64,000 nt of DNA, taken from contig NZ_BAABRU010000003.1 of the NCBI RefSeq assembly GCF_039545135.1, positions 186,001 through 250,000 of the forward strand. The letters run 5' to 3'. Positions 25,195 to 33,384 of the stretch are shown here, piece after piece (position 1 is the first letter of the stretch; each line of letters opens with the position of its first letter). The position numbers and the translations under genes were made by a program. The stretch comes from Herpetosiphon gulosus. GTDB lineage: Bacteria > Chloroflexota > Chloroflexia > Chloroflexales > Herpetosiphonaceae. The notes under the pieces are model-generated. The model ran no database searches. It saw only the letters and a program-made list of their open reading frames with translations, and had not been told where the DNA came from.

Positions 25195-26193
25195 TTAGCC
25201 TTGAAAACGCTTGAGCCAACGCATAATTTTGCCCGATTCCAAAGCTCGAATCTGCTGTTCCAAATGGCTAATATGCCGATTCTTTTGATCAAGCGCTGAT
25301 TCCAAGGTTGCAATATAGGTCTTTTGTTCTGGTGACTCGATGGTAACTACAACTGGCTCACTAATAGGATTGACTTGTGGCCGTTGATAAAGAGTTTGAT
25401 ATTGTTCAAGTCGAGCTACCTGATATTGCGGAAGGCTGGCATAAATTGTTAACATCAGCGAATCTGGCGATTCATCGGAGTAAAAGACGCTCAAACCAGC
25501 TTGAGCGAGAATTCGGCTCAGACTGGCGGCGGTGTAATACATGGTATGCACTGAACACAATAAACTACCCGATTGATTGCGTTCAATGAATTGATCGCGA
25601 AATTGATAGGTTGGGACTTGGAGCGCTAAAACCCCATTGGGCTTGAGATAACTTGCTAAATCGCGTAGCAATTCAACTGGTTTGTGCAGATGTTCAAGCA
25701 CATGCCAACAGGTGATCAAATCAAAAGGCTCAAGAGTTTTGATAATTGCATCATCATTATAAACTTCTAAGTTATAGCGTTTTCGCGCCACGTCGGCAGC
25801 AACTGGCGATAGCTCAACCCCAACTGGTTGCCAACCACGTTCGCGAGCCGCTACCAATAATAGCCCGCGATTACAACCAATATCCAAGATTCGCCCAGGT
25901 TTTTCAAAGCCAGCAAATGCCTCAATATGCTGCAACGCATCGCCACGAAAGCAAATTAACGGCTTTTCTTCTTCGAGCGAGTAATCATAGACTTCGCTCT
26001 GATTTTCAAGAATCGTCGTGCTTTCCATGGTCAGACGTGGGTTGAGGTAAACCTGTTCACACCCCTCACAACGGTGTAAACACAAACCTTCACGAATATA
26101 GGCCTCTGGTTGAGTCCAAACGATCGTGCTCTGGGGATGCTGGCAAATAGGACATGCGGTTAAATGTTCAGTTGGTAATGCTTGAGGCTCCAT
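25195..26193 (-). CDS. Class I SAM-dependent methyltransferase with N-terminal zinc motif
   Basis: This 332-residue protein starts with a zinc-binding module (CPICQHP at about residue 15, then CEGCEQVYLNPRL). A Rossmann-type methyltransferase follows, with motif I RILDIGCNRGLLLVAARERG, VGVELSP, and the region FDLITCWHVLEHLHKP. The last 40 residues (TYIATLESALDQKNRHISHLEQQIRALES) are a coiled coil like those of glycan-synthesis enzymes. The combination suggests methylation of a sugar or cell-surface glycan, but this is inference. The start at 26193 follows AGGATT. Confidence 0.88.
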   Translation of the reverse strand: MEPQALPTEHLTACPICQHPQSTIVWTQPEAYIREGLCLHRCEGCEQVYLNPRLTMESTTILENQSEVYDYSLEEEKPLICFRGDALQHIEAFAGFEKPGRILDIGCNRGLLLVAARERGWQPVGVELSPVAADVARKRYNLEVYNDDAIIKTLEPFDLITCWHVLEHLHKPVELLRDLASYLKPNGVLALQVPTYQFRDQFIERNQSGSLLCSVHTMYYTAASLSRILAQAGLSVFYSDESPDSLMLTIYASLPQYQVARLEQYQTLYQRPQVNPISEPVVVTIESPEQKTYIATLESALDQKNRHISHLEQQIRALESGKIMRWLKRFQG

Positions 26194-26398
26194 GTGGAAA
26201 TCCTATCAAAATATCAATGAGGCCTGATGTACCCCATCGAGATGGCAACAATTCTTGGGTTGTCTAAGACCTTAGTGCATTACTAGGTTTGTGATAGAGC
26301 TAGGATAGAAAAAGCAGCAGTACTAAGGATACCCCAACATACAAATCACGAATTATAGCATAGGTAATTTACTCAAGGATTTCCGTGCAAACTTAAAC

Positions 26399-26436
26399 AA
26401 TAACCCTAGCCTTCAGAGTTGAAAGCTAGGGTTATT
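26399..26436 (-). terminator. Terminator hairpin after the secreted protein gene
   Basis: AATAACCCTAGC (26399-26410) pairs perfectly with GCTAGGGTTATT (26425-26436). On the minus strand it comes 18 bases after the stop of the secreted protein gene. Confidence 0.7.
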
Positions 26437-26453
26437 ATCAGAAAATAAACCGT

Positions 26454-27740
26454 TTATGGTAAAACCGGAGGAGTCAGTGATGGCACAGTTGGGTTATTAG
26501 CATCATATTCACAGGTTTTATGTAAAAACGCGGTAAATATCTGATTATCAGTAGCTGTTGTTGCTCCATTAAAGTACATTTGCCATTGCGGCGGATTTAT
26601 TGCTGTATTACAAAATACATACGGAGTTCCAGCAACTTTATATGGAGCTACCGGCGAAATAATTTTCTTGGCATTTTGCTGCTCATAGGGGCCAGTAATT
26701 CCACCACTAGACTTTACAACCCATATGTCAGAGTTGCTACTAGGGTAAACAGTATAAAACAAGTAATATTCATAAGGATTATTGCCTGTAACGACTATTT
26801 GTCCGTTCACATTACTGCTACCAACCCAAGGTAAAATATTGGTAACTGGATTCGTATAAGCTAAATTTGTCCAATTACTTTGGGCAATGCTTAAAAATGA
26901 TTTAGATACAGGATTTGTCAATATATTGCTAAAACCATGATCAGTATAGATCATATAGAATTTTTGTGTGGCAGGGTCATAGGTAACACGTGCATCACTT
27001 GTTCCAGTAACATAGCGATTATTGGTACTACCAATATGCCAATTAAGGATGGGATTCTTATCACCATACATCCCGCCACGTTGCAATATACCATTAGCAT
27101 CGATCCATGCATAATGAATAGCTACATTTTGTTCAGGATCATGTGCTTCCTGAATATCATATGCATAATAAAGTGTATCGCAACATGTCCAGCCTGCTGG
27201 GCGGGGACGTGTCCATTTCATCGAAAATAAATCAGGTTGCACAGAATGATATGATCGAACGCTTGTACCAGAAACGGGGCAAGGTTTTGGAGTTTCATTC
27301 AAATAAGGGTTAGCAGGTGGGCAATCTGCTGATGCAGTTGTCTCCCATGCATTATTAATATAGGCAGTTGTCCCTACTTGATTGAAGCTTGAAACCCCAT
27401 ATTGATCGGTTGAGCTGAGCTTAAAAATATGATCATGGTCTTGGGTTGCTGTACGCCAGCCGCCAACAACCATCTGCCATTTATTATCTTCATACCAAGC
27501 CGAAGCATGGTAGATATTGGCAAATCCATTAACAACCTTATCTGGCACAGCATCAGTGAAGGTATAAACACACCAGTCACCCCACGCACGCTCATATGCC
27601 GTACAATTAGGATTATTGACAACCTGATTCACGGATTGGGGAGACTCAACATTATTAATATGCGGCTGACCTTTAACTTGTGCAGGCATGATCAGAATTA
27701 AGCCCACTAGTGCCAGTGGCTTGAGAAAACGTGTTAACAT
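26454..27740 (-). CDS. Secreted beta-strand-rich protein, possibly glycosidase-like
   Basis: This 428-residue protein has a signal peptide (MLTRFLKPLALVGLILIMPA, cleaved near VKG-QPH). The mature part repeats strand-like units with aromatic and D/N turns: NIYHASAWYEDNKWQMVVGG, ARVTYDPATQKFYMIYTDHG, NPYEYYLFYTVYPSSNSDIW. This spacing resembles five-bladed beta-propeller glycosidases (GH43/GH62-type), but I cannot identify a catalytic set, so the function is open. Several cysteines (for example CPPANPYLNETPKPCP) suggest disulfides. It is somewhat AT-richer than most neighbours. The start follows GAGGGAA. It is a single gene with its own terminator. Confidence 0.78.
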   Translation of the reverse strand: MLTRFLKPLALVGLILIMPAQVKGQPHINNVESPQSVNQVVNNPNCTAYERAWGDWCVYTFTDAVPDKVVNGFANIYHASAWYEDNKWQMVVGGWRTATQDHDHIFKLSSTDQYGVSSFNQVGTTAYINNAWETTASADCPPANPYLNETPKPCPVSGTSVRSYHSVQPDLFSMKWTRPRPAGWTCCDTLYYAYDIQEAHDPEQNVAIHYAWIDANGILQRGGMYGDKNPILNWHIGSTNNRYVTGTSDARVTYDPATQKFYMIYTDHGFSNILTNPVSKSFLSIAQSNWTNLAYTNPVTNILPWVGSSNVNGQIVVTGNNPYEYYLFYTVYPSSNSDIWVVKSSGGITGPYEQQNAKKIISPVAPYKVAGTPYVFCNTAINPPQWQMYFNGATTATDNQIFTAFLHKTCEYDANNPTVPSLTPPVLP

Positions 27741-28036
27741 ACAATTCCCTCAGTAGATTATCCAGCGGTAACAACAACAGTAATGGTGGAGGTTAATTGA
27801 ATAGTTAATTATTTGAGGACTTCTACCTCCCTTCAATATAGATATCTTGGCAATCCTTTAAAATCGGAAGCGATTTTAAGAAAATTTACCATAAGAATCT
27901 AACTTCTACTCACAAAAATCATCTTAATCCAAGGTGCTACCGATTGTCAAGCCCTTTTTCTTTTTTAGGAAAGAAACTGTGAGCTTTTTCGTCATCTATC
28001 AGCATTAGCAAACATCAAGCGATTTAGGAGGGTGTT
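27741..28036. other. Divergent promoter space
   Basis: This interval separates two divergent genes and must carry both promoters. It is AT-rich with a run of CTTTTTCTTTTTTAGG near 27950. I see no gene, stable hairpin or clear operator. Confidence 0.5.
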
Positions 28037-29362
28037 ATGCAACGACAACGAGCTGTCGTGATCGGGGCAAGTATGGCAGGCTTGGTCGCAGCACGCGCCT
28101 TAGCCAATCATTTTCAAATGGTGACCATCGTTGAGCGCGATGCCATGAGTGATGAAACGCAGCCCCGCAAGGGTGTGCCGCAAGCCAACCATGTCCATAT
28201 TTTATTAACTGGCGGGTTTAATGTGCTACAACATTATTTCCCGAGCTTTACCAGCGATTTACATGATGCAGGCGTGCCAGAATTGAATTGGTCGCGCGAT
28301 GTGCAGTGGTTTCAGGGTGGTTCATGGAAAACGCGCCAACCCTGCAAGATTAGTTTTTATCCTCAGGCGCGGGTAAATTTAGAAAGCCGTATTCGGGGCT
28401 ATGTGCGCCAACATCCTAAAATTGAGTTTCGCAGCCAAACCAATGTCGAACAATTGCTGTTTGATTCCAGCAAAACCAGTGTAACTGGCGTGCTATTGAA
28501 GCATGCTGATCAAACCAGCGAACTTGCTGCCGATTTGGTGGTCGATACGACTGGTCGTGGCTCGCGCACAGGCCAATGGCTTGAAGCATCTGGCTATCCA
28601 ACCCCGCCCAAAGAAATTATGGCTATTGATTTGGTGTATGTGAGCCAAGTTTTCAAAAAAACCAATTCGCCGCGCGATTGGCAATGTTTGGCTTGCCATC
28701 CTTCAGCCAATTCGCCACGCGGCGCAATTATTGCCCCGATCGACGATGATCATTGGATCGTAACCTTGTTTGGCTACCTTGGGCAGCACCCAACCCCTAC
28801 CAACGAAGGTGTGTTGGAGTTTGTTAAAACCTTGCCAGTCCCCGATATCTATACCACTTTGGCCGAGGCATCTCCTGCTGGTGAAGCCATGCGTTTTGGT
28901 TATCCGCAGCAAGTGTTTCAACGGTATGACAAACTTAAGCGTTTTCCCCAAGGTTTTTTGGTGCTTGGCGATGCCTTATGCAGTCTTGATCCGGTCTTTG
29001 GTCAAGGGATGACCCTTGCTTGCAAAGAGGCCCATGCGCTTGATCAAGTGCTGGCTTCGGCTCAAGGCCAACAAGCAGCAACCCTAGCCCAAGCCTTTTT
29101 CAAACAAGCTCAGAAAATTATCGATGTACCATGGTTGATTACCCAATCAGAAGCCTTGCGCTTCAAAGGAATGCCAGGCTCACGCAGCCCTAAAATTCGC
29201 TTTTTGCAATGGTATACCGACCATGTTTTTTGGCTCAGTGCTCAATCGACCGAAATTTACCAAGCCTTTTTAGATGTAATGCATCTCTTGGCGGGGCCAG
29301 AAGCCTTGTTACGCCCCAAAGTTGTGCGCGGCGTGCTTGGGCGGATGTTTGGCCGTGCCTAA
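28037..29362 (+). CDS. FAD-dependent monooxygenase (PHBH fold)
   Basis: This 441-residue flavoprotein starts with the FAD-binding turn VVIGASMAGLVAARALANHF and an acidic VERD that holds the ribose. The second FAD contact is FLVLGDALCSLDPVFGQGMT near residue 325. The text between, DTTGRGSRTGQWLEASGYPTP, matches aromatic-ring hydroxylases and geranylgeranyl-reductase relatives. It probably hydroxylates or reduces a hydrophobic metabolite. No biosynthetic partner genes are adjacent. The start follows AGGAGGG. Confidence 0.88.
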   Translation: MQRQRAVVIGASMAGLVAARALANHFQMVTIVERDAMSDETQPRKGVPQANHVHILLTGGFNVLQHYFPSFTSDLHDAGVPELNWSRDVQWFQGGSWKTRQPCKISFYPQARVNLESRIRGYVRQHPKIEFRSQTNVEQLLFDSSKTSVTGVLLKHADQTSELAADLVVDTTGRGSRTGQWLEASGYPTPPKEIMAIDLVYVSQVFKKTNSPRDWQCLACHPSANSPRGAIIAPIDDDHWIVTLFGYLGQHPTPTNEGVLEFVKTLPVPDIYTTLAEASPAGEAMRFGYPQQVFQRYDKLKRFPQGFLVLGDALCSLDPVFGQGMTLACKEAHALDQVLASAQGQQAATLAQAFFKQAQKIIDVPWLITQSEALRFKGMPGSRSPKIRFLQWYTDHVFWLSAQSTEIYQAFLDVMHLLAGPEALLRPKVVRGVLGRMFGRA

Positions 29363-29444
29363 ATCGTTGCGATTTGTAAACCTCTGTTGACAAAAATAAC
29401 TATAATTTATCCAGCAAAACACCGCTACAATACCCATGATTAGG

Positions 29445-29533
29445 GCAAAGCTACCAATCAGCGGGATAAGCGGTGGCTTTGCTTTAATCGCCCGCTATTG
29501 CATGCAGTAGCAACCGTACCAACGGCGGTACGG
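29445..29533 (+). promoter_or_regulatory. Structured leader of fhs with mutually exclusive hairpins
   Basis: Bases 29445-29455 pair with 29472-29482 (one GU), followed by TTTAAT, a terminator-like hairpin. AGCGGG in its loop (29460-29465) can instead pair with CCCGCT at 29491-29496. A third perfect stem, 29514-29520 with 29527-29533, lies just before the ribosome site. The arrangement resembles an attenuator or riboswitch, but no known class is recognised. Confidence 0.45.
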
Positions 29534-29559
29534 ACAATTGATACAAGGACACCGCGTTC

Positions 29560-31272
29560 ATGAAAACTAGTTTACAAATCGCTGCTGAGGCCACACCACG
29601 CCCCATCACCCAAATTGCCGAAGAATTAGCGATTGCTGAGCAATTTGTTGAAGCGTATGGCCGCTATCGCGCCAAAATTAACCTTGATCTGCTTGATGCG
29701 AGCCATCATCGGCCTCGCGGCAAGCAGATTTTAGTGACCGCCATGACTCCAACGCCACTGGGCGAGGGCAAAACTGCCACAACCATCGGCCTGGGGATGG
29801 CCTTAAGTCGCTTGGGCAAACGCGCCATCTGCACCCTACGTCAAAGCTCGCTCGGCCCAGTTTTTGGCATCAAAGGCGGTGGCTCAGGCGGCGGTTATTC
29901 GCAAGTTATCCCATTAGAAGATAGTTTGATGCACTTGACTGGCGATATTCACGCTGTAACCCAAGCCCACAACCAAATTGCCGCCATGACCGACAATAGT
30001 TGGTATCAAAAGAATCGGCTGGGCATCGACCCTGAGCAGATTCAGATTCGGCGGGTGCTCGATGTCAACGATCGCTTTTTGCGCTCGATCACCATCGGTC
30101 AAGGCGGCTCGCAGCATGGCATTCCGCGCCAAACCGGCTTCGATATAACCGCTGCCAGCGAACTGATGGCTATTTTAGCCTTGGTCAGCGGCGAAAACCA
30201 TGCCGAAGTGATGCGCGATCTGCGTCAACGCGTCGGGCGCATGGTCGTAGCTTTCAATCGCCAAGGCCAGCCAATTACTGCTGATGACATTCAGGCAGCA
30301 GGTGCAGCCACGGTCATTATGCGCAACGCAATTCATCCAACCTTGATGCAAACAATTGAAAATACCCCAGTATTGATGCATGGCGGGCCATTTGCTAATA
30401 TCGCCCATGGCAATGCTAGCGTCGTCGCCGATCAAGTTGGGCTGCGGATTGCCGATTATGTGGTGACCGAAGCTGGCTTTGCCATGGATATGGGCGGCGA
30501 GAAATTTTTCGATATTAAATGTCGTGCCTTCGATGCTAAACCAGCGGTCGTGGTGTTAGTTGCCACAATTCGCGCCCTCAAAGCTCATAGCGGGCGCTGG
30601 AACATCAAGCCAGGCCGTGATTTGCCCGCCGATTTGCTGCAAGAAAATCCCGATGCAGTCTATGCAGGTGGGGCAAATCTGCAAAAGCATATTCGTAATG
30701 CCCAATTGTTTGGTCTGCCAGTTGTCGTTGCGCTCAACGCATTCCCCGACGATCATCCCTCAGAAATCGAGGCGGTGCGTGAAATCGCGATGAGTGCAGG
30801 AGCCTTTGATATAGCGGTGAGCAAGGTCTTTAGCCAAGGCGGGGCCGGCGGTGAAGAATTGGCTGAAAAAGTGCTAGCGGCAATTGAACAAGCAGGCCAA
30901 GCCCAATTTTTATACGAGCTTGAGCAACCGTTGACCAGCAAAATTGCCACGATTGCCACCAAAATCTATGGCGCTGCTGAAGTTAGTTATAGCGAAGCAG
31001 CCAGCGAACAATTAGCCAAACTTGAGGCCAATGGCTTTGGCAATTTGCCAATCTGTATGGCCAAAACCCATCTGAGCATCAGCCATGATCCGGCAATCAA
31101 AGGTGCACCAACTGGCTATAGCTTCCCAATTCGTGAGGTGCGGGCCAGCATCGGCGCAGGCTTTATCTACCCAATTGCTGGCGATATGATGACCATGCCA
31201 GGCCTCAGCGCTAACCCTGCTGCCCAACAGATTGATATCGATGACCATGGCAATACCGTTGGATTGTTCTAG
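29560..31272 (+). CDS. fhs: Formate-tetrahydrofolate ligase
   Basis: This 570-residue enzyme makes 10-formyl-tetrahydrofolate from formate, ATP and THF, feeding one-carbon metabolism. The ATP-binding loop TPTPLGEGKTATTIGLG spans about 63-79. Family signatures FGIKGGGSGGGYSQVIP and VTEAGFAMDMGGEKFFDIKC are present, and the end matches (AGDMMTMPGLSANPAAQQID). Length is normal. The start is preceded by AAGGA at about 11 bases. It stands alone with an elaborate leader. Confidence 0.97.
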   Translation: MKTSLQIAAEATPRPITQIAEELAIAEQFVEAYGRYRAKINLDLLDASHHRPRGKQILVTAMTPTPLGEGKTATTIGLGMALSRLGKRAICTLRQSSLGPVFGIKGGGSGGGYSQVIPLEDSLMHLTGDIHAVTQAHNQIAAMTDNSWYQKNRLGIDPEQIQIRRVLDVNDRFLRSITIGQGGSQHGIPRQTGFDITAASELMAILALVSGENHAEVMRDLRQRVGRMVVAFNRQGQPITADDIQAAGAATVIMRNAIHPTLMQTIENTPVLMHGGPFANIAHGNASVVADQVGLRIADYVVTEAGFAMDMGGEKFFDIKCRAFDAKPAVVVLVATIRALKAHSGRWNIKPGRDLPADLLQENPDAVYAGGANLQKHIRNAQLFGLPVVVALNAFPDDHPSEIEAVREIAMSAGAFDIAVSKVFSQGGAGGEELAEKVLAAIEQAGQAQFLYELEQPLTSKIATIATKIYGAAEVSYSEAASEQLAKLEANGFGNLPICMAKTHLSISHDPAIKGAPTGYSFPIREVRASIGAGFIYPIAGDMMTMPGLSANPAAQQIDIDDHGNTVGLF

Positions 31273-31291
31273 TCACATGTCAATGTTCAAT

Positions 31292-31331
31292 GTCTTTTTG
31301 TAAAGCAGACATTTCTTTTTGTAAAGCACAC
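31292..31331. repeat. Short tandem direct repeat
   Basis: TCTTTTTGTAAAGCAGACA is followed at once by TTCTTTTTGTAAAGCACAC, a 21-base unit repeated with few changes, just before the promoter of the membrane-protein/XRE pair. Confidence 0.6.
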
Positions 31332-31386
31332 TTGACTTAATTAATGAACTGACTTATACTCAAGCCAGTCAAATAATTAAGTCAAG
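31331..31386 (+). promoter_or_regulatory. Promoter enclosed by a 13-bp inverted repeat operator
   Basis: TTGACT (31332-31337) and TATACT (31355-31360) have a 17-base spacer. CTTGACTTAATTA (31331-31343) and TAATTAAGTCAAG (31374-31386) form perfect inverted arms, one covering the -35 and the other running into the ribosome site. It is a likely binding site for the XRE repressor encoded downstream. Confidence 0.78.
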
Positions 31387-31395
31387 GAGCTTTCG

Positions 31396-31776
31396 ATGAA
31401 CACCAAATCATTCGCATTACGTCAACTAATTATCGCCTTTATCCTATTTCCAATCTTATTGATGGGCGTGATCTTGGCACTGCCAAACTTGCCTGAATCG
31501 CCATGGCGAGCGCTGTTGGCAATTGTGCCCTTAGTTCCAGTTGGCTTGGGCATTCGGGCAATGTATCGGGCAATCAGTGGCTTGGATGAATTTCAACGCC
31601 ACATTCAATTGATAGCGTTGGCCTTTGCTGTGGGAGCCACTGGTTTTCTTACTTGTGCTTATGGCTTACTCCAAGTATTGGTCGATTTGCCCCAACTTTC
31701 GTGGCTGTGGGTTTTGCCATTATTGACAACCTGCTGGAGTTTTGGTTTAGCCTTCGCTAACCGGAGCTACCAATGA
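31396..31776 (+). CDS. Small four-helix membrane protein
   Basis: This 126-residue protein is dominated by four hydrophobic helices (about 12-32, 37-55, 70-95 and 98-118). Between helices 2 and 3 is a conserved-looking loop, MYRAISGLDEFQRHIQLIAL. Such proteins are often paired with a tiny XRE regulator, as here, and their function is unknown. The ribosome site is AAGGAGC inside the operator arm. Its stop overlaps the next start (ATGA). Confidence 0.82.
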   Translation: MNTKSFALRQLIIAFILFPILLMGVILALPNLPESPWRALLAIVPLVPVGLGIRAMYRAISGLDEFQRHIQLIALAFAVGATGFLTCAYGLLQVLVDLPQLSWLWVLPLLTTCWSFGLAFANRSYQ

Positions 31777-31988
31777 AAAATCGTTTGCGGGTGTTACGAG
31801 CGGAGCGTGAATGGTCGCAGGCCGATTTAGCGCAAGCCTTGGGGGTATCACGCCAAACGATCAATGCCCTAGAAACTGGCAAATACGACCCAAGCTTGCC
31901 GCTGGCCTTCAAAATAGCCGATCTCTTTGAGTTAGCGATTGAGCAAATTTTCGAGCGGCCAAGTGCCGATGAAGCAACTGAGGGATGA
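31773..31988 (+). CDS. XRE-family transcriptional regulator (YozG-like)
   Basis: This 71-residue protein is almost only a helix-turn-helix: LRVLRAEREWSQADLAQALG and VSRQTINALETGKYDPSLPL. It is a DNA-binding repressor, probably dimeric, and lacks any sensor domain. Translation is coupled to the membrane protein, suggesting that the membrane protein modulates it. The inverted repeat around their shared promoter fits autoregulation. Confidence 0.92.
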   Translation: MKNRLRVLRAEREWSQADLAQALGVSRQTINALETGKYDPSLPLAFKIADLFELAIEQIFERPSADEATEG

Positions 31989-32057
31989 GCAACATCGTTA
32001 AGCAATTGAATAGCTGAGGTGCGCTACAATAACGTATCTGTACTAAACTTCATCTAT

Positions 32058-32369
32058 TCAATCCTGATTTCCAACCCGATAGCTATAACAAATATGATAA
32101 TCGCAGCCTAATTCAGTTTGGAGTTGCTGGGCTAAAATTAAGCCTTGTTCGGCAAATAGCCGCTCCGCTGCAAGGTTTCTAAAGCTGGAAGTAGCCGGAT
32201 CATCAAGATTGTAGATTGCATCAAATTGCTCAGACCAATCCATTAGCGCTTGTTGGAGTTGTGAGCTAATTGGTAATTCGCGCGGATCAAGATCACCGAA
32301 CTGAGCACCATCGTCCCACCAAAGCGGAAAACAAGCATACTCAGCCGCCAAACGTAATTTTTTTATCAT
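32058..32369 (-). CDS. Conserved hypothetical protein
   Basis: This 103-residue soluble protein has the pattern FPLWWDDGAQFGDLDPRELP, then an amphipathic helix QLQQALMDWSEQFDAIYNLD and the DPATSSFRNLAAERLFAEQG segment. I recall similar small proteins in actinobacteria without a known function. The ribosome site (AGGCC) is weak. It lies 21 bases downstream of the TetR gene on the same strand and may be cotranscribed. Confidence 0.7.
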   Translation of the reverse strand: MIKKLRLAAEYACFPLWWDDGAQFGDLDPRELPISSQLQQALMDWSEQFDAIYNLDDPATSSFRNLAAERLFAEQGLILAQQLQTELGCDYHICYSYRVGNQD

Positions 32370-32390
32370 TTAGGCCTATTAGTTTAGATG

Positions 32391-33005
32391 TTATACCAAC
32401 AATCCCCGTAGCCCTTGCAAAAACAGATCAGCCGCTTGATCAAGCTCGGCTTGGGTTAGCCCATTGATACTTTGAATTGATAAGCCATTGGAAAAGGTCA
32501 TAATGCAGCGAGCCAGCGCCAACGGAACAACCGATTCGCGCAGTTGGCCTTCATGTTGAGCGCGTTGCAAGCGTTCGTGCAAAACCTGCTCTTGACCCAA
32601 GCGTCGTTCAATCACATCATGATGAATCGGCTCGGTTTGCGAGTTGCAGACCGGCACACCGCGAATCAATAAACAGCCAGCAGGCACTAAGGGGTTAGTA
32701 ATTTGGGCTACATTAATCCGCAGCAATTGCTCAAGCGCCGTGTAAATTTGGGGATGTTCCAAGGCCGCCAGCATTGAAGGCAAGCTCAATTCATAATAAC
32801 GGTTCAGCACCTCGCGAAAGAGGCTCTCTTTATTGCCAAAAGCTGCATATAAACTAGGCCGATTGATGCCCATCGCCTCGGTCAAATCGCTCAACGAAGC
32901 ACCTTCATAGCCCAAATTCCAAAAAACTTCTAAGGCTTGGTTCAAGGCCACATCACGATCAAAGGCCCGAGGCCGCCCAACTTTTGGTTCATTTACTGCT
33001 TTCAT
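32391..33005 (-). CDS. TetR/AcrR family transcriptional regulator
   Basis: This 204-residue repressor has the N-terminal helix-turn-helix DVALNQALEVFWNLGYEGAS, LSDLTEAMGINRPSLYAAFG and NKESLFREVLNRYY. The remainder is a ligand-binding helical domain (LLRINVAQITNPLVPAGCLL) that dimerises and releases DNA on ligand binding. It is divergent from an SDR gene whose promoter region carries a large palindrome, the likely operator. Confidence 0.92.
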   Translation of the reverse strand: MKAVNEPKVGRPRAFDRDVALNQALEVFWNLGYEGASLSDLTEAMGINRPSLYAAFGNKESLFREVLNRYYELSLPSMLAALEHPQIYTALEQLLRINVAQITNPLVPAGCLLIRGVPVCNSQTEPIHHDVIERRLGQEQVLHERLQRAQHEGQLRESVVPLALARCIMTFSNGLSIQSINGLTQAELDQAADLFLQGLRGLLV

Positions 33006-33057
33006 CGTTGCTAACCAATCTATCTGTATTGACCATAACGATCATACGCTAAACAGT

Positions 33058-33280
33058 TGCTTAACACAAGCGTAGAAGAAGGAAGAAGGATGAGGGATGA
33101 AGGAGGAAGGTAGGGAAGTTCAAAGTTTACCGCAGAGGCGCAGAGCGACGATGGTATTAGCTATTGACTATCGGAGATTGCTTGGAATACCAACCAGTGT
33201 TCCGCTAGCCTATAGCCTTACTACAATGCGTGCAATTCGTAGCCAACAAACTTACCCTTCGTGCCCTTCGTCGATCAACA
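33058..33280. repeat. Decayed repeat modules shared with 6.3-6.5 kb
   Basis: GAAGAAGGATGAGGGATGAAG (33072-33100 region), CAGAGGCGCAGAG (33133-33145) and a CCTTCGTGCCCTTCGTCGATCAA block ending at 33277 occur in the same kinds of modules as at 6278-6444. It is non-coding. Confidence 0.55.
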
Positions 33281-33310
33281 TCATGCTTGACAAACCAGCG
33301 AATTTTATAT

Positions 33311-33353
33311 ATAGTACCGATCAGTACAAAATATATGTACTGATCGGTACTAT
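33311..33353. promoter_or_regulatory. Large palindromic operator for the TetR regulator
   Basis: Arms of 17 bases (33311-33327 and 33337-33353) are perfectly complementary around AAAATATAT. Each arm core, GTACNGATCNGTAC, is itself nearly symmetric, so this is probably two operator units side by side. It sits 31 bases before the SDR start. Confidence 0.75.
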
Positions 33354-33384
33354 ATTATTTTATTGGAATGTTGGAAGGATGTTT

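Noticed and set aside
29445-29533. Naming the fhs leader as a THF riboswitch
   Set aside because: The pairing pattern is suggestive but I do not recognise the conserved core of any known THF class.
33097-33384. 96-residue extension of the SDR protein
   Set aside because: It covers repeat text and the palindromic operator, has no ribosome site and no SDR similarity.
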